DNA from: a virus
IMG/VR virus record: IMGVR_UViG_3300011116_000672
Coordinates: 1 to 34,333 of that record
Strand: one strand, 5' to 3'
Length of the DNA stretch: 34,333 bases
Shown: one piece after another, positions 8,031 through 16,182 of the stretch
Layout: the number at the start of each line of letters is the position of its first letter
Numbering within the stretch: position 1 is the first letter of the stretch
Translations under genes and position numbers: made by a program
Notes under the pieces: model-generated
The model's input: only the letters and a program-made list of their open reading frames with translations
Database searches by the model: none
What the model was told of the DNA's origin: nothing

Positions 8031-8843
8031 CTACCGATGCGCGATGGCGAGCAGTAGCATCGCGATGTCGTCGTCGTCCTGGCGCGCGTGCGCGAGCGGG
8101 TCTACCGCGACTGTGGCCGCCACCTGCGCGGGCGCCGCAGCCCACCAGGCCATCGCCACGCACGGGTCGGGCGCGGGGGCCGGTGGGGGCAGCACCACCT
8201 CGACCACGGCTGCCCGCCACTGCGGCGCCACGGCCACCAGGGCCGCCCGCCCCACTGCCGCTTGCGTCTCGCGCCGGGTGAACAGTGTGTCGGGTAGATA
8301 GCCGCCGCCCGTCGGCGTCTCCGCGCCAGCGGTGACGACGCCAGTGCCGCTCAGGCTGGCGGCTTGCGTGTCGACGGCGCCCGTGCCGGCGGTGCTTTGC
8401 GCGCCGGTGCCGGTCAGGCTTGCGGCAGCGGTCGTGAGCGCCCCCGTGCCGACGAGCGTCTGCGTGCCATCGCCCGCGAGGCTGGCGGCAGCCGTCGTCA
8501 GGGCGCCCGCGCCAGCGACGTCTTGAATGCCCGACGCAGACAGGCTGGCTGCAGCACTAGTGACACTGGCCGTGCCGGCAACGGTGTCTTCTCCGGTGGC
8601 CGTCAGACTGGCCGCTGCGCTTGTGAGCGCTCCGGCGCCGGTGTAGGCGAGGGTGCCTGACGCCGTCAGCGACGCGGCCGCACTTGAGAGGCTGGCCGTA
8701 CCGGTAAAGGTCAGGTTACCGGATGCCGCCAGCGCCGCCGCTGCGGTGGTAATGGTGGCGGTCCCGGTGACCGCCAACTGAGCGTAGGTAGCCAGCCCAG
8801 GACGTCTCCACCGCAGTGGGAATGCGCGTCCGTGTCGGGCCAT
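8031..8843 (-). CDS. Virion protein with seven 21-residue repeats
   Basis: 270 residues from ATG 8843. Residues 23-169 are seven exact-length 21-residue repeats of the type x3-G-T/A-G/A-x-L-T-x-A-A-A-S-L-x-x-x-G, each beginning with a small beta-like segment and centred on AAASL. The C-terminal 100 residues are non-repetitive: a Gly/Pro turn, TLFTRRETQAAVGRAALVAVAPQWRAA, a proline run and an acidic end (DDDDIAML). The regular period suggests a beta solenoid or fibrous stalk. A role in a fibre or head appendage is inferred from its place in the virion gene block. Confidence 0.6.
   Translation of the reverse strand: MARHGRAFPLRWRRPGLATYAQLAVTGTATITTAAAALAASGNLTFTGTASLSSAAASLTASGTLAYTGAGALTSAAASLTATGEDTVAGTASVTSAAASLSASGIQDVAGAGALTTAAASLAGDGTQTLVGTGALTTAAASLTGTGAQSTAGTGAVDTQAASLSGTGVVTAGAETPTGGGYLPDTLFTRRETQAAVGRAALVAVAPQWRAAVVEVVLPPPAPAPDPCVAMAWWAAAPAQVAATVAVDPLAHARQDDDDIAMLLLAIAHR
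8337..8777 (-). repeat. Seven tandem 63-bp coding repeats
   Basis: Seven consecutive 63-bp units (441 bp) encode the 21-residue repeats at residues 23-169 of the repeat protein. The protein pattern is better kept than the DNA, which points to selection on structure after old duplication and not to a fresh expansion. Confidence 0.85.
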
Positions 8844-8846
8844 CTA

Positions 8847-9359
8847 TCAGACCTCGAGAATCATGTAGCAGTAGGCGTTGACCGCCGCACCAAAGGTGAC
8901 GCGGATACGGGCAAACTTGCCTGCCTGAATGATCGGTTCGCGGCCGAGCGGGAACTGTTGAATGAACTGGTTGGTGGGGGCGATCAGCTGGGGACCGGCC
9001 AGATTGCGGACGGCCGTAATCGAACCTTCGGCTGTGGCCGTATAGCCAGTAGACGTGGTGCCCACGCTGAACAGGGCCGTCGTGGGATCGCCCCCGAGGA
9101 GCGCGGCCGTATCAAATTTGGTGATGTCGTTCGCGACGCTGGCCGTGACCGTGGCTGCGACGTCCGTTTCGATGAGTTCTACCTTGCCAGGGGTCGCAGC
9201 CGCTGCCCCATCAAACGAAATGCCCCATTCGATGACGCGGGCGGCCACCGTGGCTCCGGGTTTTACTTGGAGCAGGGTCTTGATTGCGGTGCCCGTCGTC
9301 ACCGTCGCAAACGCGGCCGTCGTTTGCATCGGCCCATTGCCAATCAGATACTGTGCCAC
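8847..9359 (-). CDS. Small virion-type protein, unknown
   Basis: 170 residues if started at GTG 9359, which has AAGGAG five bases upstream; a GTG two codons earlier overlaps that ribosome site and is less likely. The sequence begins VAQYLIGNGPMQTT. It is rich in Ala/Thr/Val, with VIEWGISFDG, LIETDV and PIIQAGKFARIRVTF, giving a likely all-beta fold. From memory similar proteins accompany glycine-rich and fibre genes in metagenomic phages. No enzymatic motif is seen. Its neighbours are the glycine-rich protein and the 21-residue repeat protein. Confidence 0.55.
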   Translation of the reverse strand: MAQYLIGNGPMQTTAAFATVTTGTAIKTLLQVKPGATVAARVIEWGISFDGAAAATPGKVELIETDVAATVTASVANDITKFDTAALLGGDPTTALFSVGTTSTGYTATAEGSITAVRNLAGPQLIAPTNQFIQQFPLGREPIIQAGKFARIRVTFGAAVNAYCYMILEV

Positions 9360-9368
9360 AACCACTCC

Positions 9369-10172
9369 TTAGAAAAACGCCGCACGCTTGACGCCTTGCC
9401 GAGATTGGACTGTTTGCCCAAAATACTCGTTTTGCACTGTAAACGTGCCTGATGCTGTAAAGGTGTGAATCGTATTACTACCACTGGTGGTGATCGTGCC
9501 ACCCGTTGCTCTTAGCAGGCCCGTGGTATAGCTGATAATGACAATACCCGAGCCGCCCGCGCCGCCATTGGTCGATACGCCGGAGTTACCACCACCACCG
9601 CCTCCGCCGTTTCCTCGATTGGTCGTGCCATTGGCGCCCGTGTTTGCGCCCGTTGACGAGCCGCCAGTACCGCCAACGGCATACGTGACCGACGAACCTG
9701 AAATTGACGAAGCGGTGCCGCTACCGGCCGCACCTGCGGACCCGCCAACACTGTTACCTCCGGCGCTTGACGCCCCACCTCCACCGCCGCCGCCAGTATT
9801 GGTAGTGGTGGAGTTGCCACCCGCATTGCCTTGACCGCTCGTGCCTGACCCACCGGTGCCACCGCGAGCGCCACCACCACCAGAACCACCCGCTCGACCA
9901 TTATTGAGTGAGCCTGACGTGGCATGGGCACCGCCACCGCCTGCCGTCGAGGTAATGGTGCTGAAGACCGAATTGGTGCCGTCGCCTCCAGGATTCGTTC
10001 CAGTCCCTGCGGCCCCTCCGCCACCAACGGTGACGGTATAGGCCGTTGCGGTAACATTCAGGGTCCCCGTTTGATAGCCACCAGCGCCACCGGCTCCGGC
10101 ACCAGACTGGGTGTTATCACCGGGGCCGCCGCCAGCTCCGCCCGCCACCACCAGATAGGTTACGGTTGCCAC
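9369..10172 (-). CDS. Glycine-rich fibre-like protein
   Basis: 267 residues from GTG 10172, preferred because GGGAGG lies just upstream and the product then begins ATVTYLVVAGGAGGG, the usual start of this family; an in-frame ATG at 10184 is the alternative. Residues about 10-215 are dominated by Gly/Ser/Thr/Asn with runs of five to eight Gly. A short C-terminal beta segment follows (TIHTFTASGTFTVQ). Glycine-rich domains of this kind in phage adhesins can pack as polyglycine-II helices and carry receptor-binding loops. A receptor-binding or appendage role is inferred. Confidence 0.6.
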   Translation of the reverse strand: MATVTYLVVAGGAGGGPGDNTQSGAGAGGAGGYQTGTLNVTATAYTVTVGGGGAAGTGTNPGGDGTNSVFSTITSTAGGGGAHATSGSLNNGRAGGSGGGGARGGTGGSGTSGQGNAGGNSTTTNTGGGGGGGASSAGGNSVGGSAGAAGSGTASSISGSSVTYAVGGTGGSSTGANTGANGTTNRGNGGGGGGGNSGVSTNGGAGGSGIVIISYTTGLLRATGGTITTSGSNTIHTFTASGTFTVQNEYFGQTVQSRQGVKRAAFF

Positions 10173-10498
10173 GGCTCCTCCCATACATAGGTCACGGTGT
10201 TCAGGACAAATTCTGGTCCAGGCGAGGGAGGAATAAAGACATCGCGCTCTGCGTCGTAGGTTCCTCCCACACAGGCGTAATTGGCTCGAAACGGCTCACC
10301 GGCATCAGGCTGATTGGTGACCGGGTCGTAATGCACATTCCCACGCGTGTTGTAGGAGGTTTGCTTCCAGCGCCCACCGAGCAGATCGTGACAGAACGCC
10401 TCACCGCGCACACCGGGAAGCGGACCCGCGTCATCGTTTGAGACGACGATGACTCGAAGGACGACGTTGCTGTCACCCAGTTCTGCAAAGTGGGCCAC
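10160..10498 (-). CDS. Phage protein of the 'MAHFAELG' type
   Basis: 112 residues from GTG 10498. The N-terminus MAHFAELGDSNVVLRVIVV, followed by EAFCHDLLGGRWKQTSYNT and GGTYDAERDVFIPP, is a pattern I recall from many marine and freshwater phages, usually near tail-fibre genes; its function is unknown. It overlaps the glycine-rich gene downstream by 13 bases, which suggests they are translated together. Confidence 0.65.
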   Translation of the reverse strand: MAHFAELGDSNVVLRVIVVSNDDAGPLPGVRGEAFCHDLLGGRWKQTSYNTRGNVHYDPVTNQPDAGEPFRANYACVGGTYDAERDVFIPPSPGPEFVLNTVTYVWEEPWQP

Positions 10499-10501
10499 GG
10501 A

Positions 10502-10909
10502 TTAGCCCTTGTTTTCGGTGTAGGTGAAGCTGGTGATGGAGACTTGGGCTCCGCTCGAAATGGCGGTCGAGTTCAGGACCAGGTCGGCATTGGAGGTGCC
10601 CACGCTGCCATCGAACACGACCGTCGTGCCATCGCTCTTGAGCGCGCGGAACCAGGTCGCGGTGCCGGTCGCATCCGCGCTGCTGTCGCTGGTAATGGCG
10701 TTGGCCGTGGCGACGCCGTTGCTCGCCGCCCCAAAGGCCGTCGCGTTCCAGCGCAGCTCGGCGAGCTTGGTCTGCGTCGTGACGGCGGTGTCCGCCGTCG
10801 CGGGCTGCGTGCCGTCATAGAGGCGGAGGTAGCCGTTGTTCAGCAGCGGGCACACGGCGTCGGCGGCTGCGCTCACCGCCACGTTGCTGCGCTTGGGATT
10901 TAGAGCCAT
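10502..10909 (-). CDS. Virion-type protein, paralogue B
   Basis: 135 residues from ATG 10909, preceded by AAGGAG. It contains SAAADAVCPLLNNGYLRLYDG, ATAFGAASNGVATANAI, TWFRALKSDGTTVVFDGSVG and ITSFTYTENKG. It aligns over its length with the gene upstream (10913-11308): both have AAADAVC, a YDG turn, a W-x-RA core and a D-G-x-VG strand. A beta-sandwich head or appendage protein is likely from composition and place. The function is not known to me. Confidence 0.6.
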   Translation of the reverse strand: MALNPKRSNVAVSAAADAVCPLLNNGYLRLYDGTQPATADTAVTTQTKLAELRWNATAFGAASNGVATANAITSDSSADATGTATWFRALKSDGTTVVFDGSVGTSNADLVLNSTAISSGAQVSITSFTYTENKG

Positions 10910-10912
10910 CGT

Positions 10913-11308
10913 CTATCGTTCTCCTTCGGGTTCCACATACGTCACCTGCGCGACGCTCACCGCCGCGTGCGGCGTGACGGTGTCGACGGTCACCACCATG
11001 TCGACGTCTCCAGTCATGCCAACCGTGCCGTCGCACACGGGGGCGCCGGTCGCCGACACCGCGCGCCACCACGTCAGGCGCCCCGCTCGCGCGGCCCAGG
11101 TGGCCGACAGCGGGCGCGACACCGCCATGCCATCGCGGGCCGGCGCAAACGCCGGCGTGCTGAACGTCAGGGTGGCGAGCGGCGCACGCGTCACGCGCGC
11201 CTCGCACGAGGCGGGCCGCACCCCGTCATAGAAGTGCAGCTGCCCGCCATCCAACTGCCGACACACCGCGTCCGCCGCCGCATTGCGCGCCTGAAGCGTC
11301 CGTCGCAT
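10913..11308 (-). CDS. Virion-type protein, paralogue A
   Basis: 131 residues from ATG 11308, right after the portal stop (TAG 11311) with a G-rich ribosome site. NAAADAVCRQLDGGQLHFYDGVRPA, TWWRAVSATGAPVCDGTVG and VSVAQVTYVEPEG line up with paralogue B immediately downstream. It is more Arg- and Pro-rich than B and more diverged from the family pattern, as expected after duplication. Function unknown; probably a head or appendage component. Confidence 0.55.
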   Translation of the reverse strand: MRRTLQARNAAADAVCRQLDGGQLHFYDGVRPASCEARVTRAPLATLTFSTPAFAPARDGMAVSRPLSATWAARAGRLTWWRAVSATGAPVCDGTVGMTGDVDMVVTVDTVTPHAAVSVAQVTYVEPEGER

Positions 11309-11310
11309 GA

Positions 11311-13725
11311 CTAGAGCCCCCCGTCCCCCACCGGCGTCTCTGCCGGCGCGGCCGTGCCTGCGTCTAGCCCCTCCACACCCGGCGTCTCCAGCGGTGCGTC
11401 GAGCGGTGCGTCAAGCGGCACCTCTGGTGGCAGCGCCTCCACCGGGGCGCTCTCCAAGCCCATCACCAGGCCCGTCTGCGGGTCACGCACCACGCGGTAG
11501 GTCTTCGGCTGTGGCGGCTGCTTCACCGCTTGCAGCAGCGCCGCCAGGTCGCGCGCCCCGCCACGCGGGCCGGCAAACAGCGGCTGCTGGGCATACTGCT
11601 GCTCCAGCGCGAGCGCCTGCGCCTCATTCTCGGCCTGCTTGTCGAGCAGCACGCCCTTGGTGAGGGCGTCGATTTTCTTCACCTCAATCTGCGCGGCGTT
11701 CTTCATTGCCTGCAGCTGGATGTCGGCCTGCACGCGCATCTGCTCCAACTGCAACTGCGCCTGGTGCTTCGCCTGCTCCGTTTTCACGTACGCACTGGCC
11801 TGCTGCAGCTGCTGCTGGGCCTGCTGCAGCTGCTGCTGCAACTGCGGCACCAGCACCTCAGGCGGCGGCCCCTGCGCGTCGTCGTCGTTTAGATACGGGA
11901 ACATCTGCGCGCGCTGCTTCTTCAGAATCTCCGCAATTTCTTTCGCGCCAGGGAAGTCGCGGAACTTGAAGTAAATCGGGCCGATGAGGGGCATGAGCGC
12001 CGGCGCGGCCGTCAGCACCTGCCCGATCTCCTCGGCGCCCTGCTCCAGACGCGTCTGGTAGTTGCGCCCGATGGTCACCGACACGTTGTAGACGCCGCGC
12101 GAGAGGTCGTACTGCTCCACGCGCCCCGGCCCGCGCGTCGGGCCGCCCATCGGCGCCATCGGCGCGGGACGCGGCCGCCCCTCGCGGTCCCGCACGAACG
12201 GCGCGTTCACCATCACCTGCCGGCTGTCGTCCTCGCCATCGAGCAGCTGCACAATGCGGCCAGGGCGGTCGTAGATGCGCGGCAACAGGTCGAGCACGAC
12301 CTTGGCCTCGTAGGTCATCGCCATCGACGCCAGGTTGTCGAGATAATGGCTCGTCGCCGTGTCCGCCTGCTGCTGTAGCGCCAGCAACGCGCGCCCGCTG
12401 CGCTCGCCGCTATTAATGCGGCCGAGCGAGGGGTCGTAGACAGCGGTGGTCGACTGGATGAACGAGTCGGCCTGCTGCATCAGCGCCATCGACGTGTTCA
12501 TCCGCGAGGCGTCGACCGGCACGCGCTGCGGCGGCGCCGCCGGCTGGCCGGCGATGGTCGTGGGCTTGTATTTCAGGGTGGGAAAGTTGCGCGTGTTCGC
12601 CTGCGCCCACATCTGCTCGTAGCCCTCGTCCTGACCCTCGGCCAGCAGGAACGGGGCGCGCGGCTCCAGCGCCGCAATCTCCACGGCGTTCGACGCCGCA
12701 AAGTTGAACAGCTTCTGGCCGTCCTTGGCCGGGCGAATCATGCCGACGAACCGGCGCTCGCCGTCAAACGGCTGCAATTCCTTGCCGACGACCGGGATAA
12801 TGGGGATGTAGCGCCCGTTCCACTCCTGCGGGGCCGTCAGCTCCTCGACCCCGTTCATCACCGACCACCACACCTTCGGCACTTTCACTGCACGACGCGG
12901 GGCGTCCGCCGGCACCAGCGCGGCCTCCTCGGGCGTCAGCTCATCCGCAAACACGACGCGGCCATCGGCCAGGCCGACATACTCGCGTGCCACCTGCTCG
13001 ACGCGCCAATACTCAGCGATAAGCACCGCGTTCTTGTCGCCGCCGTCCACGCGCACCCAGTCGGGCACCTCGCGCACCAGCGCCCGCAGCGCCTGGTCGT
13101 CGTAGTCCGCGAGGGCGCTCTTGGGATACTCGCGCTTGAACTTGTCGAGGCTGAGCCAGGTGCAGAGGAACGCATACTCGCCGTCGGACCAGTCGGGCAT
13201 CTGCGCCGACGGGTCGAGGTAGACCTGCTCCTGCTGCAGGATGCGCTCAATCACCACCTTCTGGTCGAACGGGTTGCCGCAGTGCTCGTCGTAGACCGTG
13301 TTGACGCGGTAGAACCCCATCCCCGCCTTGACGGCCCGGTCGAACGCCCACCCGCGCGCCAACTGCGCCCTACTGTCGCGCTCGATATGGCGATACAGGT
13401 CTTGCAGCATCGCCGCCGTGTCGGCGTTGGCGTCCTCGCTCACCGGGTGCACGTTCACGCCCAGATGCGCCGCCTTCTGCTGGTTCAGCACAATCTGGAT
13501 GGGCTGGTCGAGCTTGCTGATGCTGAGCGTCGGGCGCGGCGGGATGGCGACATTCCCGACCACCGACCCCTCGCGCGCGCGTCGGCTCTCGGCATCCCAC
13601 TGCAGCTCGGGCACCTGGAACGCGAGGTCGTCGCGCTCCCGGTCGCGCTGCTTTTCATACGCATCGCGCGAGAGCTTGAACCGCTTAATTGCGTCCGCGA
13701 CCGTCTGTGCGTCCTTCTCAGCCAT
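11311..13725 (-). CDS. Portal protein, P22 gp1-like
   Basis: 804 residues from ATG 13725. This ATG shares its A with the terminase stop (TAATG) and has GGAG about nine bases upstream; an in-frame GTG at 13740 is less likely. It forms the dodecameric ring at the capsid vertex through which DNA is pumped. Family signs include RDRERDDLAFQ near the N-terminus, SKLDQPIQIVLNQQKA, YLDPSAQMPDWSDGEY, and YDPSLGRINSGERSGRALLALQQQ in the core. A Gln-rich coiled coil near residues 620-720 corresponds to the long P22 barrel. A Pro/Ala-rich acidic tail follows. It is longer than P22 portal (725). Confidence 0.9.
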   Translation of the reverse strand: MAEKDAQTVADAIKRFKLSRDAYEKQRDRERDDLAFQVPELQWDAESRRAREGSVVGNVAIPPRPTLSISKLDQPIQIVLNQQKAAHLGVNVHPVSEDANADTAAMLQDLYRHIERDSRAQLARGWAFDRAVKAGMGFYRVNTVYDEHCGNPFDQKVVIERILQQEQVYLDPSAQMPDWSDGEYAFLCTWLSLDKFKREYPKSALADYDDQALRALVREVPDWVRVDGGDKNAVLIAEYWRVEQVAREYVGLADGRVVFADELTPEEAALVPADAPRRAVKVPKVWWSVMNGVEELTAPQEWNGRYIPIIPVVGKELQPFDGERRFVGMIRPAKDGQKLFNFAASNAVEIAALEPRAPFLLAEGQDEGYEQMWAQANTRNFPTLKYKPTTIAGQPAAPPQRVPVDASRMNTSMALMQQADSFIQSTTAVYDPSLGRINSGERSGRALLALQQQADTATSHYLDNLASMAMTYEAKVVLDLLPRIYDRPGRIVQLLDGEDDSRQVMVNAPFVRDREGRPRPAPMAPMGGPTRGPGRVEQYDLSRGVYNVSVTIGRNYQTRLEQGAEEIGQVLTAAPALMPLIGPIYFKFRDFPGAKEIAEILKKQRAQMFPYLNDDDAQGPPPEVLVPQLQQQLQQAQQQLQQASAYVKTEQAKHQAQLQLEQMRVQADIQLQAMKNAAQIEVKKIDALTKGVLLDKQAENEAQALALEQQYAQQPLFAGPRGGARDLAALLQAVKQPPQPKTYRVVRDPQTGLVMGLESAPVEALPPEVPLDAPLDAPLETPGVEGLDAGTAAPAETPVGDGGL

Positions 13726-15038
13726 TAAGCCCAGCTCCACTGCGAGGGCGCCACCGTGCCCCCGAACATCTCGTCGACCGTCCGCGTCGGCTTGGCCGGC
13801 GGGGTCTTGTGCCGCGCGGCCAGGCCACGAAACGCATCCGCCGCGTGCGACGCCCAGTCATGCACCGGCGTCGCCTTGAACTCCTGCAGGCGCGTGTTGT
13901 AGTCGCGCCGGTAGTGCATCAGCGCGTCGATGAGCGGCGCGGTTTTCTCGGCGTCAAACCAGCAGCGCGCCAGCAGGAGCCGCGCGGCGTGAATGCCGTC
14001 CTCCACCTCGTTGTGCCCACCCGTGAGGCGCGGCGTCACCTGGAACCGCAGGCCGTAGCTGGCCGCCACTTCCAGGCGGCTCTTGCCGGTGCCCAGCTCG
14101 CGCACGGCGATGTCGTGCGGCGCCCAGTGCGTGCCGTAGGCGTAGCCCCGCTGCTGCAGCACCTGCGCGTAGTGCGGAAAGCCCTCGCCGCTCGCCTCGT
14201 AGAAGTCGACGACGCGCACCTCGCCCGAGCGCAGGCTCTGCGTGAACACGATGCTGGTCGCGTCGCCCATGCCCAGATCCCAGTCGGTGTCGACCGGCAG
14301 CGCCGGGTCCACGGGCACGCGCGTGAGACGCCCGTCGGTGCGGGCCTGCTCCAACTCGCGCGCGTAGATGGCGCCACGCACGGCCGCCGAGAACGAGCAC
14401 TCCCATTCCTGGGCATACTCGTCCGCTGTCATGCTGCGGCGCGCGTCGGCCAGCTCGGCGTCGTCAATCAGGCCCGTTTCGCTCGCCTTGAACTCGAGAT
14501 ACGCCCAGCCGTCGGTGCGCTGCGCGTGCTGCGCCATGTCGTAGAACGGCCCGCGTCCGTTGGGCGTGCCCAGAAACAACGCCTTGCCCTTGCGGTCAGC
14601 CAGCGCCGGACGGAGCACTTCAGAGAACACGTTGTTCTGGTGCATCCCGAACTCGTCGAGCACGACGAAGTCCGCGTAGATACCTCGGAGCGCGTCGGGG
14701 TTGTCGGCGCCCACCAGTTGCACGCGCGCGCCGTTGGGCAGGTTCACCGCCAGGTCGCTCTCGCGCTGCTCGGCGTCGGGAATATCGCGCGTCGCCGCCT
14801 TGAGGTAATCCCAGGCCACCTGCCGGGCCTGCAGGCGGGTCGGCAGCACAATGTAGCAACGCGTGCGCGGGAGCGCGCTTTCGAGCGCGACAAACACCGC
14901 GTGATGCACGGCCGCGACCGTTTTCCCCATGCGGCGGTGGCAGACGGCCACCACGAAGCGGTGCTGCTCCAGCGCCTGGTGCAAGGCCACCTGCTGCGGG
15001 CGTGGCGCGTAGCCGAGGTCCATCTCCACCTCGGTCAT
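13725..15038 (-). CDS. Large terminase subunit (TerL)
   Basis: 437 residues; the ATPase-nuclease motor that packages DNA through the portal. The ATPase domain shows Walker A at C33-HRRMGKT-40, Walker B VVLDE at 125-129 and the coupling motif LGTPNG near 156-161. The nuclease domain has candidate acidic residues D252/D254 (in TDWDLGMGDATS), D309 (APHD) and D394/D401 (HDWASHAADAFR). The ATG at 15038 overlaps the stop of the preceding ORF as ATGA. The gene precedes portal, as in most tailed phages. Confidence 0.93.
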   Translation of the reverse strand: MTEVEMDLGYAPRPQQVALHQALEQHRFVVAVCHRRMGKTVAAVHHAVFVALESALPRTRCYIVLPTRLQARQVAWDYLKAATRDIPDAEQRESDLAVNLPNGARVQLVGADNPDALRGIYADFVVLDEFGMHQNNVFSEVLRPALADRKGKALFLGTPNGRGPFYDMAQHAQRTDGWAYLEFKASETGLIDDAELADARRSMTADEYAQEWECSFSAAVRGAIYARELEQARTDGRLTRVPVDPALPVDTDWDLGMGDATSIVFTQSLRSGEVRVVDFYEASGEGFPHYAQVLQQRGYAYGTHWAPHDIAVRELGTGKSRLEVAASYGLRFQVTPRLTGGHNEVEDGIHAARLLLARCWFDAEKTAPLIDALMHYRRDYNTRLQEFKATPVHDWASHAADAFRGLAARHKTPPAKPTRTVDEMFGGTVAPSQWSWA

Positions 15039-15256
15039 TGCACGCCACCGGCCGGCGTCATCAGCTCCAGCACCAGGAGGCGCCCGCTCTCCTGCAAGAT
15101 GAGATCGTCGGCCGCGTCGTCAATCGACCGCTCTAGCAGCACCTCGCCCTCTTCCACGAGGCGCAGCGCCCACTGGCGGCCGGCGCGCACGAGATACACC
15201 TGCTGCTGACGCGCGGCGTCCTCGTGTAGAAGATATGAGCCAGGCCGCAGCGTCAC
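15035..15256 (-). CDS. Small protein between terminase genes
   Basis: 73 residues from GTG 15256, which makes a GTGA overlap with the small-terminase-like stop. The sequence (TLRPGSYLLHEDAARQQQVYLVRAG..., then LLERSIDDAADDLILQESGRLLVLEL) looks like a small mixed alpha/beta protein. No family is recognised. The ATGA overlap at its end with the large terminase implies coupled translation and perhaps a packaging role. Confidence 0.6.
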   Translation of the reverse strand: MTLRPGSYLLHEDAARQQQVYLVRAGRQWALRLVEEGEVLLERSIDDAADDLILQESGRLLVLELMTPAGGVQ

Positions 15257-15489
15257 CACGGCCGCTTCACCACAATCGTGACCGGCGCCTCGGCGTCGCC
15301 TTCGAGCTTCGTCGGTAGGCACTTGCCGACCAGCGCCATGAAGCTGCTGGGGTTCGCCTGCGCCTGCTGCAGTAGATAGTCGGCGCCGCCGGCGCGGTCG
15401 AGCGCCTCCAGCAGCATGGCGCGGACCTCGCCGGTGATTTTGTTGGGCACGCCCTTGACGCGGCCCTTGCCGGCATTCGGGGGCGTCAC
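15253..15489 (-). CDS. Putative small terminase subunit
   Basis: 78 residues from GTG 15489 (GTGA overlap with the ORF before). It begins TPPNAGKGRVKGVPNKITGEVR, then MLLEALDRAGGADYLLQQAQANPSSFMALVGKCLP. The basic GKGR-x-KGVPNK-x-T start and helical body are found in short phage proteins often encoded next to the large terminase and proposed to recognise packaging DNA. It is shorter than P22 gp3 (162). The call rests on position and family impression. Confidence 0.55.
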   Translation of the reverse strand: MTPPNAGKGRVKGVPNKITGEVRAMLLEALDRAGGADYLLQQAQANPSSFMALVGKCLPTKLEGDAEAPVTIVVKRPW

Positions 15490-15659
15490 GCGCGCCTCCG
15501 ACGGGCAGCAGTCCGCTGCACTTTGCTGCGCGGCGGCGCCACCTGTAGCGCCTGCTCGGCCTGCCGCTGCAGCTCGATGTCCCGCCAAAACCGGAGCGGC
15601 ACGCAGCCGCCCACTAGCGCGCACGTCTCCGGCACGCACACCTCCGTCGCGCAGCTCAC
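15486..15659 (-). CDS. Small Cys-containing basic protein, unknown
   Basis: 57 residues from GTG 15659, overlapping the NinB-like stop as GTGA and ending in a GTGA overlap with the next gene. It starts SCATEVCVPETCALVGGC, with four Cys in the first 19 residues, and ends with a strongly basic tail (AARRRRA). The Cys spacing could bind a metal, but no known family fits. Confidence 0.5.
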   Translation of the reverse strand: MSCATEVCVPETCALVGGCVPLRFWRDIELQRQAEQALQVAPPRSKVQRTAARRRRA

Positions 15660-16054
15660 GCCGCCACCTCGTCCTGCCAGCCGGTCAAATCAGCGCCCAG
15701 GTGGGTGAGGAACGCCTCGACCGTGTCGACATACTCCGCAAACTGCGCCGAGCGCAGCGCGGGGGTGCGCTGGCGTCGCGCCAGGCCGGTGCGCGGGTCG
15801 ACCGGTAGGGCCAGCAACTGCTGCGCCACTGCCTCGTGCAGCGCCTCGGGGCCGTCATCCCAGCCCAAACTGCGCGCGGCGACCGTTAGGAGCGCCCAGT
15901 AGCGATTGTTGGCGGGCAGGCTGCGGCGGGCGGCCGAGCGCACCACCAGCTCCACGGGCTGGCCGGCAAGCCCCGCCAGGTCCGCTCGAAACGCCGCGCG
16001 GTCGCGCAGCTGCAGGTGGCCGTCGGCGTCGACGGTCGCGCGATGAGAGCCCAC
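15656..16054 (-). CDS. NinB-like recombination protein
   Basis: 132 residues from GTG 16054. The region LVVRSAARRSLPANNRYWALLTVAA, followed by ALHEAVAQQLL and SAQFAEYVDTVEAFLTHLG, resembles the NinB/Orf group, which in lambdoid phages binds ssDNA and helps phage recombination. Similarity is by pattern (S-L-P-x-N-x-x-Y-W ... EF/QF-x-x-Y-V/I-x). It is the first gene after a 128-base gap and leads into the packaging genes. Confidence 0.55.
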   Translation of the reverse strand: MGSHRATVDADGHLQLRDRAAFRADLAGLAGQPVELVVRSAARRSLPANNRYWALLTVAARSLGWDDGPEALHEAVAQQLLALPVDPRTGLARRQRTPALRSAQFAEYVDTVEAFLTHLGADLTGWQDEVAA

Positions 16055-16182
16055 GCTCGCAGCCTACAGACCGCCGCCCGCTCTGCCTATGGCGCCCCCG
16101 CGATATGTCGAAAATCCCGCCGACCCCTCCGCATTTTCGCTGTCAAGGGTTAGTCTTCAACGGTGACTCCCGTATGCGCGAA
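16055..16182 (-). promoter_or_regulatory. 128-bp intergenic region ahead of late genes
   Basis: This is one of the few non-coding gaps in the minus-strand cluster, so it is the natural place for a late promoter. The minus strand has TTGACA at 16146-16141, but no good -10 box lies 16-18 bases downstream, so a sigma70 promoter is not shown. No hairpin with a T-run is seen either. A phage-specific activator could be required. Confidence 0.3.

Noticed and set aside
9538-10041. + strand proline-rich ORFs
   Set aside because: They are the antisense of the glycine codon runs (GGN read as NCC) of the glycine-rich gene.
13689-15209. 506-codon + strand ORF
   Set aside because: It lies opposite the large terminase and the end of portal, both with clear motifs; composition is Arg/His/Val-rich without any fold signal.
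16141-16146. TTGACA as a late promoter -35 box
   Set aside because: No acceptable -10 box at a normal distance, so it is mentioned only as part of the intergenic region.
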